The notes below the pieces were generated by a model. The model made no database searches, was not told where the DNA came from, and worked only from the letters and a program-made list of their open reading frames with translations. A program made the position numbers and the translations under genes. Shown in pieces: positions 56,380 through 64,000 of a stretch of 64,000 nucleotides of DNA. The first letter of the stretch is position 1; each line of letters opens with the position of its first letter. Origin of the DNA: Arthrobacter sp. TPD3018 (GTDB taxonomy: Bacteria > Pseudomonadota > Alphaproteobacteria > Sphingomonadales > Sphingomonadaceae); assembly GCA_003075315.1 (NCBI GenBank), contig QDFQ01000002.1:412661-476660 (forward strand), read 5' to 3'.

Positions 56380-56715
56380 TCAGCGCTGCTTCTTCGTGAT
56401 CGTCGCGGTGAAGTCGGGATCCTTCTTCGCCACCCAATCGACGAATTTGCGCACGTTGGGATGATCCAGCAGGCCCGCGACATTCATGCCGTGCCGCTGC
56501 AGTTCGGAATTGGTGAAGTTTGCGGTCAGCGTCTGCTGGCAGATCGGATGCATCGGCACGACGTCGCGGCCACCACGGCTCTTGGGCACCGGATGGTGCC
56601 AGACGATGGTCTTGCCCGTCGGCCGGCCGCACAACCAGCAGGGTGGCGGCGCGGCCGGCGTGTCGTCTTCTGCGGGGAGGTGATCGTAGGGATCATATTT
56701 CGAACGTCTGGCCAT
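56380..56715 (-). CDS. Small HNH-type zinc protein
   Basis: The 111-residue protein has PPCWLCGRPTGKTIVWHHPVPKSRGGRDVVPMHPICQ split as CWLCGRP, WHHPVPKSRGG and MHPICQQTLTANFTN, which is an HNH-nuclease-like zinc ribbon with a double histidine. ATG 56715 (MARRSKYDPYDHLPAE) is preferred over an upstream start at 56826 that would overlap the divergent gene. It may be a nuclease or only a zinc-binding relative. Confidence 0.72.
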   Translation of the reverse strand: MARRSKYDPYDHLPAEDDTPAAPPPCWLCGRPTGKTIVWHHPVPKSRGGRDVVPMHPICQQTLTANFTNSELQRHGMNVAGLLDHPNVRKFVDWVAKKDPDFTATITKKQR

Positions 56716-56824
56716 AACGCGATCCGATTGCTTCGATTGCCCCCGCCTGTAGCGAAGCGATCCGCCGAGTCCTAAGGAAAGCGGCGAACAGGGTCCGATC
56801 GCCGCGGACCGATCGGGGAATATC

Positions 56825-57184
56825 ATGGCAAATCTGTTGAAACCTTGGGACGCGGCGTTGGTCCGCCGGTGGCTGGAACGTCGGCACGCCGCCGCGCGGC
56901 TGGATCAGGCCGCGGCGGACCGGCAAGGCTATGACGCGCGCGACGATTACGACAAGGCGGCGGCCGAGGAATGGGTGTGCCGCACATTGAAGGATGACGA
57001 TAGCACGACCGACCAAACCGCCTTCGCCGCCCGGCTCAAGCAATTGATCGCGCAGGAAGACTATCCCGCGACCGGTCTGAATGACGAGGACCGGTTCGAA
57101 CGGCACGTCCGGACCTATCTGCGCAAAGTCGCCAAGATGACGAAGGCGAACGAAGGCTTCGAAAAGACGCTGCGCCACCAGTGA
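56825..57184 (+). CDS. Conserved-looking hypothetical protein, 119 residues
   Basis: The protein is mainly alpha-helical and charged, with no signal peptide or membrane segment. Features are WDAALVRRWLERRHAAARLD near the start and FAARLKQLIAQEDYPATGL in the middle. GC-rich codon use matches the neighbours. I recognise no family. It is divergent from the HNH protein gene. Confidence 0.6.
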   Translation: MANLLKPWDAALVRRWLERRHAAARLDQAAADRQGYDARDDYDKAAAEEWVCRTLKDDDSTTDQTAFAARLKQLIAQEDYPATGLNDEDRFERHVRTYLRKVAKMTKANEGFEKTLRHQ

Positions 57185-57294
57185 GCGCAGCGGTCTCCGG
57201 CCGCTTTGCCCCTTACCGAACCTCCAACCTCCCTCACGCGCAACCGACGGCGTTGACCCGCGCCTGCCATCGTTAGGCTGCGCAAGCCCAACAC

Positions 57295-57395
57295 TGGTAG
57301 GACCAAAAAGCGCTAGCCAACGGGTTCGCTGCGTTGACCTACGTTAAAGCTCAGCCGATAAATGTCCACAACATCGCATATCTGGTACTACCAGA
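57295..57395 (+). promoter_or_regulatory. lldPRD promoter with two LldR-type operators
   Basis: O1 TGGTAGGACCA (57295-57305) and O2 TCTGGTACTACCAGA (57381-57395) both fit TGGT-NNN-ACCA, the FadR/LldR operator form. Their centres are 88 bases apart. Between them lies TTGACC (57334-57339), 17 bases, GATAAA (57357-57362), a good sigma-70 promoter. The layout repeats that of the E. coli lldPRD operon, where two LldR sites flank the promoter. The sites are seen directly; LldR binding is inferred. Confidence 0.75.
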
Positions 57396-57408
57396 AGAGA
57401 GAGGTGCC

Positions 57409-59082
57409 GTGGACGTTTGGGCGCAGAATTACGATCCGTTGGGCAATATCTGGCTCTCCAGCCTGGTTGCAGCCGTGCCGATCATCTTCTTCTTTCTGGC
57501 GCTGACCGTCTTTCGCCTGAAAGGCTATGTCGCGGGGACGATCACCGTGGCGCTGACGCTGGCTGTCGCCATCGCGCTCTACGGGATGCCGGTGCACAGT
57601 GCGCTCGCCGCCGGCGTGTTCGGCTTCTTCTACGGCTTGTGGCCGATCGCCTGGATCATCCTGGGCGCGGTGTTTCTCTACCGTATCGCGGTAGCAACCG
57701 GCGCATTCGACATCATCCGGCAATCGATCCTGAACGTCACGGAGGATCAGCGGCTGCAGCTGCTGCTGGTCGGCTTTGCGTTCGGTGCCTTTCTGGAAGG
57801 CGCGGCGGGGTTCGGCGCGCCGGTCGCGATCACCTCGGCCTTGCTCGTCGGGCTGGGTTTTCGTCCGCTCTATGCCGCGGGCCTGTGCCTGATCGCCAAC
57901 ACCGCCCCCGTGGCGTTCGGGGCGATGGGCATTCCGATCGTCGTCGCCGGACAGGTGACCGGCATCGACCCGTTCCTGATCGGACAGATGGCGGGGCGGC
58001 AGTTGCCGCTGCTGTCGGTCCTCGTGCCTTTCTGGCTGATCCTGATCATGAACGGCCCGCGCGGCGTGCGCGAGACATGGCCCGCCATTCTGGTCGCCGG
58101 TGGGTCGTTCGCCATCGTCCAGTTTCTGACCGCGCAGTTCATCGGGCCGGAGCTGCCCGACATCACCGCCGCGCTCGCGACCCTGATCACCCTGCCCATC
58201 TTCCTGCGCTTCTGGCAGCCCAAGCGCATCTTCCGCTTCGACGCGGCGGAAGTCGCCGCCGACGGCGCGGTGCCGGTCGCGCCGGTCACGGCGCAGACGG
58301 TTCGCCATTCGCCCGCACAGATCGCCTGGGCCTGGTCGCCGTTCCTGATCCTGACCGTGTTCGTCACGCTGTGGAGCATCGCCCCGGTCAAGGCACTGTT
58401 CGCCGCCGACGGGCCGCTCGCGCACCTCGTGCTGAAGCTGCACGTGCCATTCCTCGACAAGCTGGTCGCCAAGGTGCCGCCGATCGTCCCACAGGTCACG
58501 CCCTATGAAGCGGTGTACAAGCTCGACTGGCTGTCGGCGACCGGCACCGCGATCATGCTGGCGGCGATCGTCACCATCGCCTTCCTGAGAATGAAGCCAG
58601 CCGATGCGGCACGCACATTCGTCGAGACGTTGAAGAGCCTGCTGATCCCGATCTATTCGATCGGCATGGTCCTCGCCTTTGCCTTCCTCGCCAATTATTC
58701 GGGACTGTCGGCGACCCTGGCGCTGGCGTTGGCGCATACAGGATCAGCCTTCACCTTCTTTTCGCCGTTCCTCGGCTGGCTGGGCGTGTTCCTGACCGGA
58801 TCGGATACCTCGGCCAACGCGCTGTTCGCCGCCCTCCAGGCCAATACCGCGCACCAGATCGGGGTGAGCGACGTGCTGCTGGTCGCGGTCAACACGACCG
58901 GCGGCGTCACCGGCAAGATGATCTCTCCGCAGTCGATCGCCATCGCCTGCGCTGCGGTCGGGTTGGTCGGCAAGGAATCCGACCTGTTCCGCTTTACCGT
59001 GCGCCACAGCCTGCCGCTCTGTGCGCTGGTCGGGATCATCACCACGGTCCAGGCCTATCTCCTACCATGGATGATCCCATGA
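57409..59082 (+). CDS. lldP: L-lactate permease
   Basis: The 557-residue permease (E. coli LldP 551) shares long conserved blocks: [59 protein letters not shown] and [20 protein letters not shown]. It imports L-lactate, D-lactate or glycolate with protons. I place the start at GTG 57409, where [10 protein letters not shown] lines up with E. coli MNLWQQNYDP and AGAGAGG lies 5 bases upstream; the open frame further upstream covers the promoter and operators. It is first in an lldPRD operon. Confidence 0.95.
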   Translation: MDVWAQNYDPLGNIWLSSLVAAVPIIFFFLALTVFRLKGYVAGTITVALTLAVAIALYGMPVHSALAAGVFGFFYGLWPIAWIILGAVFLYRIAVATGAFDIIRQSILNVTEDQRLQLLLVGFAFGAFLEGAAGFGAPVAITSALLVGLGFRPLYAAGLCLIANTAPVAFGAMGIPIVVAGQVTGIDPFLIGQMAGRQLPLLSVLVPFWLILIMNGPRGVRETWPAILVAGGSFAIVQFLTAQFIGPELPDITAALATLITLPIFLRFWQPKRIFRFDAAEVAADGAVPVAPVTAQTVRHSPAQIAWAWSPFLILTVFVTLWSIAPVKALFAADGPLAHLVLKLHVPFLDKLVAKVPPIVPQVTPYEAVYKLDWLSATGTAIMLAAIVTIAFLRMKPADAARTFVETLKSLLIPIYSIGMVLAFAFLANYSGLSATLALALAHTGSAFTFFSPFLGWLGVFLTGSDTSANALFAALQANTAHQIGVSDVLLVAVNTTGGVTGKMISPQSIAIACAAVGLVGKESDLFRFTVRHSLPLCALVGIITTVQAYLLPWMIP

Positions 59083-59846
59083 GCGTGCCAGCCAGTGTAT
59101 CCCACCGGGCGGAAGCCGCGATCGAGGCGCTGATCGCCCAGCGCAAGCTGCTGCCCGGCGCGCGCCTGCCCTCCGAACGATCGCTGGCCGAGACGCTGGG
59201 GGTATCGCGCAACATCCTGCGCGAGGCGATGAACCGGCTTGCGGCGCAGGGACGGATCATCATCCGCCCGCGTGCCGGGGCGATCCTGGCCGAGCCGTCG
59301 GCGCAATGGACCGAACAGATGATCGCCGAACCGCTGGCTCCGCTGGTCGAGGCCAATCCGGGCTATGGCCACGACATCTTCGAGGTTCGCGAGTCACTCG
59401 ACGGCACCGCCGCCTATCATGCCGCACGGCGCGCCGACGCGGTGGACAAGGACCGTATCCGCCGCCGCTTCGACGCGATGGAGAAGCTGCACGGCGCGGG
59501 CGACGTCGCGGCGGAGGCGCATGCCGATGCCGCTTTCCACCTCGCCATCGCGCATGCTTCGCGCAACGCGGTGCTGACGCATGTCATGTCCAGCCTGTTC
59601 GGGCTGCTGCACACTAGCATCTCGCAGAGCCGCGAAAAGATCTACGCCGTGCCTCGCACGTTCGAGGCGCTGTCGGCGCAGCACCGCGCGATCATGGAAC
59701 GGATCGTGGCGGGCGACGCCGACGGCGCGCGTGATGCGGCCGATGTCCATCTCGAATTCGTGCGCACCACGGTCCGGCAGGTCGAGGACGACTTGGCCCG
59801 CACCGAACGCGCCACCGCCGCGCGCAGCGCCGAACTCTCGTTATAG
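59079..59846 (+). CDS. lldR: FadR-subfamily GntR regulator LldR
   Basis: The 255-residue regulator has a winged HTH ([28 protein letters not shown]) and an all-helical FCD effector domain with metal-type histidines ([33 protein letters not shown]). ATG 59079 overlaps the lldP stop (ATGA); ATG 59067 is an alternative. Position between lldP and lldD is the same as in E. coli, and two matching palindromes lie at the operon promoter. It should respond to L-lactate. Confidence 0.92.
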   Translation: MSVPASVSHRAEAAIEALIAQRKLLPGARLPSERSLAETLGVSRNILREAMNRLAAQGRIIIRPRAGAILAEPSAQWTEQMIAEPLAPLVEANPGYGHDIFEVRESLDGTAAYHAARRADAVDKDRIRRRFDAMEKLHGAGDVAAEAHADAAFHLAIAHASRNAVLTHVMSSLFGLLHTSISQSREKIYAVPRTFEALSAQHRAIMERIVAGDADGARDAADVHLEFVRTTVRQVEDDLARTERATAARSAELSL

Positions 59847-59861
59847 ACTGGGAACGACCCG

Positions 59862-60995
59862 ATGATCATCTCCGCCCCCACCGACTATCGCGAAGCCGCG
59901 CGCCGGCGTCTGCCGCCGTTCCTGTTCCACTATATCGACGGCGGCGCCTATGCCGAGCATACGTTGCGCCACAATGTGTCCGATCTGTCCGAGGTGGCGC
60001 TGCGCCAGCGGGTGTTCCGCGACGTCGCCGATATCGATCTGGGCACCACGCTGTTCGGCCGGTCGGTCGGGATGCCGATCGTCCTCGCCCCCGTCGGGCT
60101 GACCGGCATGTATGCCAGGCGCGGCGAGGTGCAGGCGGCACGCGCGGCGGCGAGCAAGCAAGTGCCCTTCACCTTGTCGACCGTATCGGTCTGCGCGATC
60201 GACGAAGTGCAGCGCCAGTCGCCCGCGCCGATCTGGTTCCAGCTCTATGTGCTGAAGGATCGCGGCTTCATGCGCGACGCGCTGGAACGCGCGCAGGCGG
60301 CGGGCGTGGAGACGCTGGTCTTCACCGTGGACATGCCCGTCCCCGGAGCGCGCTACCGCGACGCGCATTCGGGCATGTCGGGACCGGGGGCCGCATGGCG
60401 GCGGATGCTGCAGGCGGTCACGCACCCGCGCTGGGCCTGGGACGTCGGCATCCATGGCCGGCCGCACGATCTGGGCAATATCTCCGCCTATCGCGGCGCG
60501 GCCACAGGGCTTGAGGACTATATCGGCTGGCTGGGCGCCAATTTCGATCCGGGGATCGGCTGGCGCGACCTGCAATGGATTCGCGATGTCTGGAAGGGAT
60601 CGATCGTCATCAAGGGCATCCTCGATGTCGAGGATGCGCGCGAGGCGGTGCGCTTTGGCGCACAGGGTATCGTCGTGTCGAACCATGGCGGGCGACAGCT
60701 CGACGGCGTGCTGTCGTCTGCTCGCGCCCTGCCCGCCATCGCCGACGCCGTGAAAGGACAGCTGACGATCCTCGCGGACTCGGGCGTGCGATCGGGGCTG
60801 GATGTCGTGCGGATGCTGGCGCTGGGTGCGGACGCGGCCATGCTCGGCCGTGCCTTCATCTACGCGCTCGCTGCCGATGGCCAGGCGGGGGTCGCCAACC
60901 TGCTCGAACTGTTCGACCGCGAGATGCGGGTGGCGATGGCGCTGACCGGCGTACGGACGATCGCGGACATCGACTCGACCATCATCGCGCGCTGA
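59862..60995 (+). CDS. lldD: FMN-dependent L-lactate dehydrogenase (quinone)
   Basis: The 377-residue alpha-hydroxyacid dehydrogenase has [22 protein letters not shown], the substrate-contact region [13 protein letters not shown], catalytic histidine in [13 protein letters not shown] and the phosphate-binding [19 protein letters not shown]. It oxidises L-lactate to pyruvate and passes electrons to the quinone pool at the inner membrane. Family length (about 380-396) fits. It is 15 bases after lldR. Confidence 0.95.
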   Translation: MIISAPTDYREAARRRLPPFLFHYIDGGAYAEHTLRHNVSDLSEVALRQRVFRDVADIDLGTTLFGRSVGMPIVLAPVGLTGMYARRGEVQAARAAASKQVPFTLSTVSVCAIDEVQRQSPAPIWFQLYVLKDRGFMRDALERAQAAGVETLVFTVDMPVPGARYRDAHSGMSGPGAAWRRMLQAVTHPRWAWDVGIHGRPHDLGNISAYRGAATGLEDYIGWLGANFDPGIGWRDLQWIRDVWKGSIVIKGILDVEDAREAVRFGAQGIVVSNHGGRQLDGVLSSARALPAIADAVKGQLTILADSGVRSGLDVVRMLALGADAAMLGRAFIYALAADGQAGVANLLELFDREMRVAMALTGVRTIADIDSTIIAR

Positions 60996-61046
60996 CGCCG
61001 ACCGGGCCGGCGACGCGCGCCGGACCTCTCGATAAGGGGATATCAA

Positions 61047-62495
61047 ATGCCGCATGTTCGGCAGCGGAAGACGTGCGCCCTATTGCTGTCCAGCGTGGCG
61101 CTGATCGCAGCGACACCCGCCGCCGCGCAATCCGCCGAGGACTATCAGGCGCTGCGCAGCAAGGTGGCGCAGTTACAGCAACAGCTCGACGCGCTGCAAC
61201 GCGCGCTGGATGCGACACACCCGCCTGCGCAGCCCGTGCCGGTCGCCGCCGCCACGCCCGCCCCCACCACGCCCCGCTCGACTGCGCGCGTGGCCATGCC
61301 AGACTCCCTTCCCCGCCCTGCCGGCACCCCATCGATCACGGCACAGGGCGGCACGTCGTCGCTGCCGTCGGGCTATGGCTTCCGCATCGGCGACACCAGC
61401 TTTCGGATCGCGGGCTTCATCAAGGGCGACCTGATTGTCAGCCGCTACGGCAACGGCGATACCGCGACCAACCCGCTGGGGCGCGAACTGTCGCTGCCGC
61501 AATCGATCCCGGTTGGCGGGCGACGTTCCGGTATCCTTACCGATGCCTCCGCCAAGCAATCGCGCATCGCCTTCCAGACCGCGACACCGGTGGGCACCCA
61601 GTCGCTGACCACGCTGATCGAGGCGGATTTCCAGGTCGCACCCGCGGTGGCTGGCGGGGAACGCGCGCTCAATCCCTATACTTTCGGCCTGCGCCGCGCC
61701 GTCGCGGGCTATGGCGGTTTCGCGGTCGGACAGGATTGGAGCAACTTCCAATATGTCGCGGCCCTGCCCGAGACCGCCGATTTCGTCGGCGTCACCGACG
61801 GCACCGTGCTCGTCCGCCAGATGCTGCTGCGCTACAGCCGATCGATCGGCAACGGATGGACCGTGTCCGGATCGATCGAAAACCCCGAAACCGTATCCGC
61901 GATGGCCGGCGCGACCGCGCTGTCGGACAATGACGATGACAGTATCCCCGACCTCACCGGGCAATTGCTCTGGTCGGCCAGGGGCGCCAGCCTGTCGCTG
62001 ACCGGATTGTTCCGATCGATGCGCGTCGATCCAGCCAACGGACGGCCAGCGGCAACGGCGCAAGGCTATGGCGTGTCCCTGGCGGGCATCGCGCCGCTGC
62101 CCACCGGCAAGGGCGACGATATCCGCTTCATGATGACCGGCGGCCGCGGGCTCGGGCGCTATGTCGGCGCCAATGTCGCGGCCGATGCGATCTATCAGGC
62201 GGCGGACGACCGGCTCGTCCCCGTGCCGCTGATCGCGGGATTTGCGGCGATCCGCCATGTCTGGACCGGGACGCTGCGCAGCACGTGGATGGGGTCGTTC
62301 CAGCGCATCTGGAACCCGGCGTCGGCCTCGCCCCTGTCGACGCGGCAGGTGTGGGACGCCGCGATCAACCTGTTCGTCTCGCCATTGCCGCGCCTGGATC
62401 TGGGCGTGGAGGCACGCCTGTCGCACCGGGAACTCGCCAATGGGTCGGCGGGAACGCTCGACCGCCTGCATGTCACGGTCAAACAGGGCTTTTAG
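61047..62495 (+). CDS. DcaP-like outer-membrane porin
   Basis: The 482-residue protein has a signal peptide (to about residue 28, PAAAQ), a short periplasmic coiled coil (ALRSKVAQLQQQLDALQRAL), a proline-rich linker, and a beta-barrel with GYGFRIGDTSFRIAGFIKGD, QSRIAFQTATPVG, GYGGFAVGQDWSNFQ and a terminal phenylalanine. This is the layout of the DcaP trimeric porins, which take up dicarboxylic and other small acids. It follows lldD by 51 bases with AAGGGGAT before its ATG, so it may serve the lactate operon. Substrate is inferred. Confidence 0.85.
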   Translation: MPHVRQRKTCALLLSSVALIAATPAAAQSAEDYQALRSKVAQLQQQLDALQRALDATHPPAQPVPVAAATPAPTTPRSTARVAMPDSLPRPAGTPSITAQGGTSSLPSGYGFRIGDTSFRIAGFIKGDLIVSRYGNGDTATNPLGRELSLPQSIPVGGRRSGILTDASAKQSRIAFQTATPVGTQSLTTLIEADFQVAPAVAGGERALNPYTFGLRRAVAGYGGFAVGQDWSNFQYVAALPETADFVGVTDGTVLVRQMLLRYSRSIGNGWTVSGSIENPETVSAMAGATALSDNDDDSIPDLTGQLLWSARGASLSLTGLFRSMRVDPANGRPAATAQGYGVSLAGIAPLPTGKGDDIRFMMTGGRGLGRYVGANVAADAIYQAADDRLVPVPLIAGFAAIRHVWTGTLRSTWMGSFQRIWNPASASPLSTRQVWDAAINLFVSPLPRLDLGVEARLSHRELANGSAGTLDRLHVTVKQGF

Positions 62496-62616
62496 TTCGC
62501 GCCCTGTGCTGGCGCGTCCAGGGCGAGGCCACAGCCCAGCCGTCTTCCGCAGACATAGGGATGGACACAGCGGCCCCGAGCCTCGTTTACAGGGGGCATC
62601 GCATGCAAACGCCGGA

Positions 62617-63744
62617 GTGCCTCCCATCTTCAACATCGTCTTTGCCATACCGGCGCTGATCGTCATCGCGCGCTGGTTGTGGCCCCTGCCGCTGCCGCTC
62701 TGGGCCAAGATACCGGTCGGCCTCCTGATGCTGGCGGCGTCGCAATTTCACCTGTGGAGCCGCTTTTCGTCGGGGTCGGTCTTTGCCCCCGAATTTCCTC
62801 GGCCCGTAGTCATCCTGTTCAACTGGGCGTTCGGCGCCCTGGTGCTGCTCGCCGTCTTCCAATTGGTCCTCGACCTCGGCGCGCTGCTGACCATGCTCGT
62901 GCGGCAGGCGGCGATCCGCGAGCCGGCTGCGCTGCGCTACGCCGTCGGGGGTCTCGCCGCGGTGCTCGCTGGCATCGGTGTCGCCAACGCGCTGCGCGTT
63001 CCGCCGATCAAAGACGTGACGGTGGCGATCCGCGACCTGCCGCCATCCTTCGACGGCTATCGCGTCGTCCAGCTTACCGATCTGCATATCAGCCGGCTCT
63101 TTACGCCACGCTGGGCGCAGGCGGTCGTCGATCGCACCAATGCGTCGGGCGCCGACCTGATCGTCGTCACCGGCGACTTCATCGACGGGTCGGTGGATAT
63201 GCGGCGCGACGACGTGGCGCCTCTGCAGCGGCTGCGCGCACCAGACGGCGTCTATGCCATTCCGGGCAATCACGAATATTTCTTCGATTACGGCGCATGG
63301 ATGCGGCACTTGTCGGGCCTGGGCTTTCGCATGCTGACCAACGCCCACACGGTCGTCGCACGCGGGTGTGACCGGCTGGTCGTCGCCGGGGTCACTGACC
63401 TGTCGGCGCCCAGCGTCGGCGAGGCCGGGCCGGATCTCGCCCTCGCGCTGCGGGGTGCCCCCGCCGGCGCGCCCATCATCCTGCTCGACCACCAACCTCG
63501 CAAGGCACGCGACGCCGCCGCGCGCGGGGTCGCGCTGCAACTGTCCGGGCATACGCATGGCGGCATGATCCGCGGGCTCGACCGGCTCGTCGCGCGCGGC
63601 AACGCCGGCTTCGTGTCGAGCCGTTATACGGTCGGCGGGATGACGCTGTACGTCAGCAACGGCACCGGCCTGTGGCCGGGCTTTGCGCTGCGGCTCGGCG
63701 TGCCGTCAGAGATCACGCGCTTCACCTTGCGCCCCATGGCATAG
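62617..63744 (+). CDS. Membrane-anchored metallophosphoesterase
   Basis: The protein of about 375 residues has four N-terminal hydrophobic segments (to about residue 125) and a calcineurin-like phosphoesterase domain with the metal ligands in VVQLTDLHISRLF, VVTGDFIDGS, IPGNHEYFF, ILLDHQP and LSGHTHGGM. It resembles the YkuE/YaeI group, some members of which act on UDP-diacylglucosamine or cyclic-nucleotide substrates. The start is uncertain; GTG 62617 is the best in-frame choice and no strong ribosome site is visible. The active site faces either side of the membrane; sequence does not decide. Confidence 0.85.
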   Translation: MPPIFNIVFAIPALIVIARWLWPLPLPLWAKIPVGLLMLAASQFHLWSRFSSGSVFAPEFPRPVVILFNWAFGALVLLAVFQLVLDLGALLTMLVRQAAIREPAALRYAVGGLAAVLAGIGVANALRVPPIKDVTVAIRDLPPSFDGYRVVQLTDLHISRLFTPRWAQAVVDRTNASGADLIVVTGDFIDGSVDMRRDDVAPLQRLRAPDGVYAIPGNHEYFFDYGAWMRHLSGLGFRMLTNAHTVVARGCDRLVVAGVTDLSAPSVGEAGPDLALALRGAPAGAPIILLDHQPRKARDAAARGVALQLSGHTHGGMIRGLDRLVARGNAGFVSSRYTVGGMTLYVSNGTGLWPGFALRLGVPSEITRFTLRPMA

Positions 63745-63842
63745 GGCCGCCGCGCCGCACTTGGCGGCCAAGCCGTTGAAACAACGGGCCATCATCGACG
63801 AACGGTCTTCCCCTGATAACGGGGGAATGCTCTAATCTCCCG

Positions 63843-64000
63843 ATGACCACCCTTCGCTTCCGTACGGTTCTGACGCTGCTGGCCGGCTTCGCCGCGACGC
63901 CGCTCTTGGCGCAATCGACGTACGATCAGGTCGATCCGATGATCGGCACCGGCGGCGAAGGCCATACCTTTCCCGGTGCGGTCGCGCCGTTCGGCATGGT
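63843..64000 (+). CDS. GH92 alpha-mannosidase, N-terminal fragment
   Basis: The first 52 codons are in the window; the gene runs off the right edge. A signal peptide (to about residue 23, PLLAQ) is followed by YDQVDPMIGTGGEGHTFPG and APFGMV, the invariant opening of GH92 exo-alpha-mannosidases. It is secreted or periplasmic. It may begin a second glycan-utilisation locus to the right. Confidence 0.88.
   Translation, partial: MTTLRFRTVLTLLAGFAATPLLAQSTYDQVDPMIGTGGEGHTFPGAVAPFGM

Noticed and set aside
63745..63769. Terminator after the metallophosphoesterase gene (GGCCGCC / GGCGGCC)
   Set aside because: The stem is only 7 bp with an 11-base loop and no T-run; too weak to list as a feature.

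Overview
The window is GC-rich, gene-dense bacterial DNA that looks like a chromosome segment of an alphaproteobacterium of the Sphingomonas group. The evidence is indirect: L-rhamnose genes of the non-phosphorylative diketo-hydrolase type described in Sphingomonas sp. SKA58, large TonB-dependent receptors with no SusD partner, GPH/MFS sugar importers and palindromic intergenic repeats. I saw no rRNA, tRNA, CRISPR array, phage or insertion sequence.

Region 1 (1-24.5 kb) is a rhamnogalacturonan-I (RG-I) utilisation locus. Outside the cytoplasm act a PL11 endolyase, a PL26-type exolyase paired with an uncharacterised secreted protein, two CE12 acetylesterases, an alpha/beta-hydrolase esterase and a GH35 beta-galactosidase. 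A TonB-dependent receptor and a GPH-type symporter import the oligosaccharides. A GH105 hydrolase without signal peptide then splits unsaturated galacturonyl-rhamnose in the cytoplasm. KduI and KduD process the uronate. RhaM, rhamnose dehydrogenase, lactonase, rhamnonate dehydratase, an SDR dehydrogenase and an FAH-type hydrolase should take rhamnose to pyruvate plus L-lactate. An IclR regulator sits in the middle, and a related operator-like motif recurs in four intergenic regions of the locus.

Region 2 (24.6-28.1 kb) is a small sucrose/fructan module: a LacI regulator, a GH68 enzyme without visible signal peptide, and an MFS sugar importer.

Region 3 (28.2-36.3 kb) is a MacAB-TolC-like efflux system (TolC-family protein, FtsX-type permease, ATPase, HlyD-type adaptor) divergent from an NtrC-like response regulator with a degenerate AAA+ domain and its histidine kinase. 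A YghU-like glutathione transferase follows.

Region 4 (37.3-46.2 kb) is a high-affinity potassium operon read leftward: TorF-like porin, a 27-residue membrane peptide, kdpF, kdpA, kdpB, kdpC, kdpD, kdpE. A tandem direct repeat overlaps its likely promoter.

Region 5 (46.2-57.2 kb) is mixed: adenine deaminase, DUF427, DCC-family and TspO genes; a polysaccharide deacetylase; an FAD monooxygenase; a probable metal-uptake operon (DUF2946 protein, TonB receptor, PepSY membrane protein); DedA; an HNH protein; and unknowns.

Region 6 (57.3-64 kb) is an lldPRD lactate operon in the E. coli gene order with two LldR-type palindromes flanking a promoter, followed by a DcaP-like porin, a metallophosphoesterase and the start of a GH92 alpha-mannosidase. 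The lactate operon could consume the L-lactate made by the rhamnose pathway.
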